Source of the DNA: Nanobdellota archaeon
GTDB taxonomy: Archaea; Nanobdellota; Nanobdellia; SCGC-AAA011-G17; GW2011-AR20
Length of the DNA: 7,801 nucleotides
NCBI GenBank assembly: GCA_018819375.1
Contig: JAHJQH010000092.1
Coordinates: 1 to 7,801 of the forward strand
Direction of reading: 5' to 3'
Of this stretch, positions 4,575 through 7,801 are shown in pieces. Position 1 is the stretch's first letter; each line of letters opens with the position of its first letter. Position numbers and translations under genes: made by a program. Under the pieces are notes generated by a model. That model did no database searches, was not told the origin of the DNA, and saw only the letters and a list, made by a program, of their open reading frames with translations.

Positions 4575-4828
4575 ATGTATTTTGACAAAGAGAAGAATAA
4601 CAGGGAAAGACTGAAATTCATAGAAATGTGGGCAGAATATGTGAGAACACATTCAGATAAGGAATGGTCCAAACAGCAGAATATCCTGATTAATTCCCTG
4701 ATCAAGAATGGCTTGAGGAAAAGTTAAACAAGCCAAGAAACAAACAAAGGGTGACCACAAAAGATAAGGATGTAGTCACCTTCTTAGAGACTCTTAAAAA
4801 CCAAGAGGTTATCACAAAACCCTCCTAA
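4575..4828 (+). pseudogene. Frameshifted partner of the nucleotidyltransferase
   Basis: From ATG 4575 the frame encodes 50 aa: MYFDKEKNNRERLKFIEMWA, then EYVRTHSDKEWSKQQNILIN, then an abrupt SLIKNGLRKS end at 4725-4727. A second frame opens at 4694, right after a stop at 4691-4693, and reads FPDQEWLEEKLNKPRNKQRV and on to TKPS with a stop at 4826-4828. Joined near 4693 by adding one base, they give a smooth hydrophilic, helical protein of about 84 aa. The first part (WAEYV...HSDKEWSKQQN.LINS) resembles small proteins often encoded next to nucleotidyltransferases. No clear slippery heptamer is visible, so mutation or a sequence error is likelier than programmed frameshifting. It follows the nucleotidyltransferase by one nucleotide. 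Function unknown; a toxin or cofactor role is inferred from position. Confidence 0.6.
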
Positions 4829-4841
4829 CGGACAAACGAGC
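4825..4841 (+). promoter_or_regulatory. Upstream promoter element, copy 2
   Basis: CTAACGGACAAACGAGC differs from 1-17 by a single base. Over 38 nt, including the TATA region, the two loci agree at 29 positions without gaps. It overlaps the stop codon of the broken partner gene and lies just upstream of the second small-membrane-protein operon. Confidence 0.55.
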
Positions 4842-4849
4842 TGTAAAGA

Positions 4850-4858
4850 TTTAAATAG
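4850..4858 (+). promoter_or_regulatory. TATA box for the second membrane-protein operon
   Basis: TTTAAATAG is centred 28 nt before the ATG at 4882 and is in exact register with the TATA box at 27-33 when the upstream elements are aligned. A leaderless or near-leaderless transcript is expected. Confidence 0.6.
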
Positions 4859-4881
4859 TTTTATTGTTTAGGTATGTTAGT

Positions 4882-5058
4882 ATGAAAAAAGTAAAAGCAA
4901 ATAAGGGTGTATTAATATTAGCCGGAGTCATAGCCAGTGTGGTGGGCATAATTGGTGCGATTCCTTCTTTTGCCGGGGGCCACATAACAAGAGCGACCTT
5001 ATTTACCATTCTCCTTATAGCGGGACTCATACTTCTTGCTTTAGGATTTGGGGATTAA
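4882..5058 (+). CDS. Small two-span membrane protein, 58 aa
   Basis: I choose ATG 4882 rather than the in-frame TTG at 4864, because the TATA box places the transcript start near 4880. The 58-aa product starts MKKVKANKG, then has a hydrophobic helix at about 9-29 (rich in G, A, V, I), a short loop with PSFAGGHITRATL, and a second helix at about 38-56 ending GFGD. The basic N-terminus suggests both ends face the cytoplasm. No family was recognised. The helices are glycine- and alanine-rich, which would suit tight helix packing or oligomer formation (inference). The next membrane protein gene begins one nucleotide after the stop, so the two are co-translated. Confidence 0.7.
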   Translation: MKKVKANKGVLILAGVIASVVGIIGAIPSFAGGHITRATLFTILLIAGLILLALGFGD

Positions 5059-5059
5059 A

Positions 5060-5332
5060 ATGAAGGGGGAAATAAAAAAGAACCTGTTGGGTTTAGAATA
5101 TAACACAAACCTCCAGTATTATAACACCTTGTTAATTATTTTATTTACATACTTTATTGGCGTGGGGATAGCATTTATAACAAAACAAATTGATTTTAAT
5201 TCAAATATCCGTTTAGGAATCCTTTCAGGAGTGTCCATTCTTGTATTGTTTGGGGTAATGTTTTTCTTATCTAGATTTAGAAGGAGATTAAAGCAAATAA
5301 GAAAAGAAATCCAAAAATTGGAGCTTGATTAG
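5060..5332 (+). CDS. Small two-span membrane protein with basic tail, 90 aa
   Basis: ATG 5060 follows the previous stop by one nucleotide; the in-frame TTG at 5048 would overlap the upstream gene and is less likely. The product has a hydrophilic N-terminal segment (MKGEIKKNLLGLEYNTNLQY), a helix at about 23-42, a loop with KQIDFNSN, a second helix at about 52-70, and a strongly basic tail (RFRRRLKQIRKEIQKLELD) that should form a cytoplasmic amphipathic or coiled helix. This plan parallels the 77-aa protein at 147-380 (two helices, charged helical tail, second gene of a two-gene operon), although the sequences are not clearly homologous. Function unknown. Confidence 0.7.
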   Translation: MKGEIKKNLLGLEYNTNLQYYNTLLIILFTYFIGVGIAFITKQIDFNSNIRLGILSGVSILVLFGVMFFLSRFRRRLKQIRKEIQKLELD

Positions 5333-5337
5333 AAAAC

Positions 5338-5347
5338 CTTAAAAACC
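5338..5347 (+). promoter_or_regulatory. Possible TATA box before eS17
   Basis: CTTAAAAACC is centred about 25 nt before the eS17 ATG. Because a GAGG Shine-Dalgarno-like site is also present at 5359-5362, the gene may instead be read from the upstream operon, 35 nt away. The box is weak. Confidence 0.3.
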
Positions 5348-5367
5348 TTCATAATTGAGAGGAAAGC

Positions 5368-5565
5368 ATGGGAAGAATAAAAACTGCAATGACAAAAAGA
5401 GTTTCCAACAAGTTATTGGAAGAGAAAGGCGACAAATTCAAGGATAACTTTGAGGATAACAAGAAGGTAGTCGATGAACTGCTGGATGTTGAATCAAAAA
5501 AAATCAGGAATGTGGTTGCAGGATACATAACTCGTTTAGTCAAGAGCAAAAAATCAAAGAAATAA
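5368..5565 (+). CDS. rps17e: Ribosomal protein eS17
   Basis: The 65-aa product matches archaeal/eukaryotic ribosomal protein S17e, a small-subunit protein without a bacterial counterpart. Diagnostic parts are the start MGRIKTAMTKRVSNKLLEE, the central DKFKDNFEDNKKVVDELL and the KKIRNVVAGYITRLVKSKK end. Archaeal members are usually 60-70 aa, so this is full length. GAGG at 5359-5362 sits 5 nt before the ATG and could serve as the ribosome binding site. It is followed 23 nt later by alba, so the two probably share a transcript that couples translation machinery with chromatin supply. Confidence 0.92.
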   Translation: MGRIKTAMTKRVSNKLLEEKGDKFKDNFEDNKKVVDELLDVESKKIRNVVAGYITRLVKSKKSKK

Positions 5566-5575
5566 CAAACATTAT

Positions 5576-5581
5576 GGAGGG
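5576..5581 (+). promoter_or_regulatory. Strong Shine-Dalgarno site for alba
   Basis: GGAGGG lies 7 nt before ATG 5589. It shows that 5589 rather than the in-frame ATG at 5574, which this motif overlaps, is the real start. A strong site suits an internal operon gene that must be made in large amounts. Confidence 0.7.
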
Positions 5582-5588
5582 AACAAAA

Positions 5589-5930
5589 ATGGAAGAAGGT
5601 CAACAACAGGCAGAAGATAGTGGGCAAAGAAGTGAGAAGAAATACAGGAAAGGTGAAGAACATACTGTTTTTATTGGTAACAAACCCTTTATGAACTATG
5701 TTACTGGTGTTGTTATGCAGTTTACAACTCAGAGAGCAAATGAAGTGATTATCAAAGCAAGAGGAAAATTCATCTCCCGAGGCGTGGACATAGCAGAGGT
5801 CTCAACAAAAAGATTTCTTGATAACACGGCTGAAGTGAAGGACATAAAGATTGATAGCGAGGAATTTGAGAACAAGGAAGGAAAAACAGTCAGGGTTTCG
5901 ACCATTGAAATAACACTCAGCAAGAAGTAA
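5589..5930 (+). CDS. alba: DNA/RNA-binding chromatin protein Alba
   Basis: The 113-aa product is Alba, the dimeric archaeal protein that coats DNA and RNA. A disordered, glutamine- and charge-rich extension (1-25) is followed by the Alba core: TVFIGNKPFMNYVTGVV (26-42), the EVIIKARGKFISRGVDIAEV strand-helix (52-71), KRFLD (74-78) and the C-terminal VSTIEITLSKK (103-113). K32 in GNKP corresponds to Sulfolobus Alba K17; the neighbouring K16, the acetylation site there, is asparagine here, a common substitution in other archaea. The arginine-containing loop near 91-102 (EEFENKEGKT) is the flexible hairpin that contacts DNA. It follows eS17 in a probable operon and ends before T-rich DNA. Confidence 0.93.
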   Translation: MEEGQQQAEDSGQRSEKKYRKGEEHTVFIGNKPFMNYVTGVVMQFTTQRANEVIIKARGKFISRGVDIAEVSTKRFLDNTAEVKDIKIDSEEFENKEGKTVRVSTIEITLSKK

Positions 5931-5943
5931 GCAGAAGCTTACC

Positions 5944-5986
5944 TCTTTTCTTTATTTTTCATTTGAAAGTTTTGTTTTTTATTTTA
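5944..5986 (+). terminator. T-rich terminator after alba
   Basis: Repeated T tracts (TTTT, TTTTT, TTTTTT, TTTT) follow the alba stop by about 13 nt. This is a strong archaeal intrinsic terminator signature on the plus strand and separates alba from the convergent antiporter gene. Confidence 0.6.
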
Positions 5987-6015
5987 AAGTAATCAAAATC
6001 AGGTAGATTAGATAA

Positions 6016-7737
6016 TCATCTATGTTTCTCAGCTTTCGGATGTTCATGGCCCAACCCTGCCTTTATTTTTAACTTGTTGATATGCTTCTTCTTCTCTTTT
6101 AAGAATCTATCCATTTCCAACCCATACTTATTCACCATCATGGAAGCATAATCAGCACCTAAGAAGTGAGGCATTATAACATAAGTTGCTCCCTTATCGT
6201 ATAATTTCCTTGCTTCCCTAATCTTATGAGACACGACAATGATAATCGTCTTTTTGTTTATCTGCCTGATTTTTTCTATTAACAATAAATTTGTTTCAAA
6301 TTCAGGGATGGTTGAGATAGCCATTCTTAATTTGCCAATATTCAATTCCTCCAAAAACTCACTGTCATCCAGGTCACCATACCTGCAAGGAATTTTCTTT
6401 TTTATCAATTCAGATATGAGGTCAGGATTGTAATCAACTACCAAGAACCTTTTTCTCATCTTCATAAAAGTGTTTAAGAAACTATACCCAATCCTGTTGC
6501 ATCCGAACAATATAATCTCATAACCCTTTAGGTTGTCTTTCCTGCCTTCGCCTGCTTTTTTTCTCTCAAATACATCCAGATATCTTGAAAGGAGTGGATA
6601 AATCTTATGAGAATACAAGATGAGATATGTTGAACCTGCAATAGTCACTAACCCGATAAAGGTGACAAGAGACAGGACCTCTTTTGTGAGATGACCTACC
6701 TTAACCCCTAATGCTATTAAAATCAGGGAAAATTCACTTATTTGGGCGACTGTTAGTCCTGCCTGAAAACTTGTCCTTTTCTTGTATCCAAGAAGCCCCA
6801 TTAGAGCCATAACAATCAGCGGGTTTCCAATCAGGATGAACAAAGAGAATATCACGGCAGGGAGTATAAAGTAGCTTATGTTTTCAAAAACCATCTGGGA
6901 TCCAAGTAGAATAAAAAATAGGATGATAAAAAAATCCCTTAAAGGCCTCATCTTTGAGCTTATTTCATAATGGTAAGGAGACATAGAAAGTGCAACACCC
7001 GCAATCAATGCCCCTATTTCCATTGAGAACCCAATGTAGTAAAATAGTGCAGCCAAGCACATACCCCATCCGATTGAAAACAGGAATAGGAACTCCTGAG
7101 ATTTAGCAAAAAATTTTGATAATGCTGGCAGAATGTAAACACTTATCAAAATCAAAGCTCCAATTAATAGCACCCCGAGAAAAGCGATGTTTATGGTGAT
7201 ACTTGCAGCATTTATTTTTCCTGCAAATGATGAGATAAACATCAAAAGAATTATTGCAAAAATATCCTGAATTAGTAAAAAACCGATTGAGATTTTCCCA
7301 TATAACTTTTCCAAATCTTTTTTATCAGATAATAATTTCATAATTATTATTGTGCTGCTAAAAGTCAGGGCAGTTGCAATATATAACGAAACTATTATTG
7401 AAAATCCTAGCAGCCTGCTTATAAAAAAACCAAATATGGATGTGAAGATAATCTGGCCAACCCCAGTAACCAAAGAAACGCCCCCTACTTCTTTTATGAC
7501 TCTTGGACTCAGACTCAACCCGACAATGAAAAGAAGCAATGCTACTCCGATCTGCGAGAACACATTTATAATCTCTGTAGAGTGGACGATGTTAAGAAAA
7601 TACGGACTGGCGATTATTCCTGCGAGAATATAACCTATTATTAATGGCTGTTTCAGGAGTCTCATTATTCCTGCGATTAAGACGGTTATGCCAAGAATAA
7701 TGCTTAATTCTATAAATATCTCCAATGCAACATTCAC
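6016..7737 (-). CDS. KefB-type CPA2 cation:proton antiporter with RCK domain
   Basis: This 573-aa protein is a monovalent cation:proton antiporter-2 (CPA2). Residues 1-385 form about 12-13 membrane helices with the family landmarks ALTFSSTIIIMKLLSD (123-138), LIQD (155-158) holding the ion-binding Q157-D158 pair as in KefB/KefC, SMEIGALIAGVALS (238-251) and AQISEFSLIL (331-340). Residues 404-525 form a cytoplasmic RCK/TrkA-N nucleotide-binding domain: FGCNRIGYS (411-419) as the glycine turn, VVDYNP (433-438) for the ribose-binding acid and GDLDDSEFLEEL (454-465). There is no second, TrkA-C domain; the end is a short lysine- and histidine-rich tail. It likely exports K+ or Na+ in exchange for protons under nucleotide control. 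GTG 7737 is the longest start, but GAGGTGA at 7734-7740 overlaps it and would suit TTG 7725 better. It stands alone, convergent with alba. Confidence 0.9.
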   Translation of the reverse strand: MNVALEIFIELSIILGITVLIAGIMRLLKQPLIIGYILAGIIASPYFLNIVHSTEIINVFSQIGVALLLFIVGLSLSPRVIKEVGGVSLVTGVGQIIFTSIFGFFISRLLGFSIIVSLYIATALTFSSTIIIMKLLSDKKDLEKLYGKISIGFLLIQDIFAIILLMFISSFAGKINAASITINIAFLGVLLIGALILISVYILPALSKFFAKSQEFLFLFSIGWGMCLAALFYYIGFSMEIGALIAGVALSMSPYHYEISSKMRPLRDFFIILFFILLGSQMVFENISYFILPAVIFSLFILIGNPLIVMALMGLLGYKKRTSFQAGLTVAQISEFSLILIALGVKVGHLTKEVLSLVTFIGLVTIAGSTYLILYSHKIYPLLSRYLDVFERKKAGEGRKDNLKGYEIILFGCNRIGYSFLNTFMKMRKRFLVVDYNPDLISELIKKKIPCRYGDLDDSEFLEELNIGKLRMAISTIPEFETNLLLIEKIRQINKKTIIIVVSHKIREARKLYDKGATYVIMPHFLGADYASMMVNKYGLEMDRFLKEKKKHINKLKIKAGLGHEHPKAEKHR

Positions 7738-7801
7738 CTCTCTTGATTAATAAATTACCCTGGTTATAGTATGCTGAAACACAAGATTATGCGTTCATTA
7801 C

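Noticed and set aside
5349..5663. Minus-strand open frame opposite eS17 and alba
   Set aside because: Both plus-strand genes are firmly recognised families; the antisense frame is low-complexity F/L/S sequence.
7352..7633. Plus-strand open frame opposite the antiporter membrane domain
   Set aside because: It is a shadow of the antiporter gene, with no promoter or recognisable motif.
1..7801. CRISPR arrays, tRNA or rRNA genes, insertion sequences with terminal inverted repeats
   Set aside because: No regularly spaced repeats, no tRNA or rRNA signatures and no transposase-like protein were seen in the window.

Overview
The window looks like part of an AT-rich archaeal chromosome, most likely from a small-genome DPANN-type archaeon (Woesearchaeota/Pacearchaeota-like). 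This rests on an archaeal-type eS17 ribosomal protein, an Alba chromatin protein, and several TATA boxes centred about 25-29 nt upstream of start codons, the geometry of leaderless archaeal transcripts. The lineage is inferred from protein character and cannot be fixed without database searches.

Layout. (1) 1-380: a plus-strand operon of two tiny membrane proteins: a 29-aa single-span microprotein and a 77-aa two-span protein. (2) 486-773: an unrecognised small ORF, perhaps a fragment. (3) 817-1629, minus: an intact winged-helix/nucleotidyltransferase protein overlapping a HEPN gene that has lost its middle; only its N- and C-terminal ends remain. (4) 1749-2120, minus: an orphan protein. (5) 2304-2960, minus: a TtuA/Ncs6-like protein that keeps the N-terminal zinc finger but lacks the PP-loop and the iron-sulfur cysteines. 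It diverges from (6) 3014-3913, plus: a winged-helix protein with a Mrr-like nuclease fold whose active site looks degenerate. One palindromic TATA box at 2985-2992 appears to serve both. (7) 4007-4828, plus: a second nucleotidyltransferase, intact, followed by a small partner gene broken by a frameshift. (8) 4882-5332, plus: a second operon of two small membrane proteins. (9) 5368-5930, plus: eS17 and Alba. (10) 6016-7737, minus: a KefB-type CPA2 antiporter with an RCK/TrkA-N domain.

How the parts relate. The two small-membrane-protein operons share a nearly identical 17-nt element in exactly the same register to their TATA boxes, which suggests co-regulation. Both nucleotidyltransferase modules look like toxin-antitoxin pairs in which the nucleotidyltransferase survives and the partner is broken. 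The TtuA-like and nuclease-like proteins, both apparently missing catalytic residues, are paired by a shared promoter. Housekeeping genes (eS17, Alba, antiporter) occupy the right third; decaying accessory modules occupy the left two thirds.
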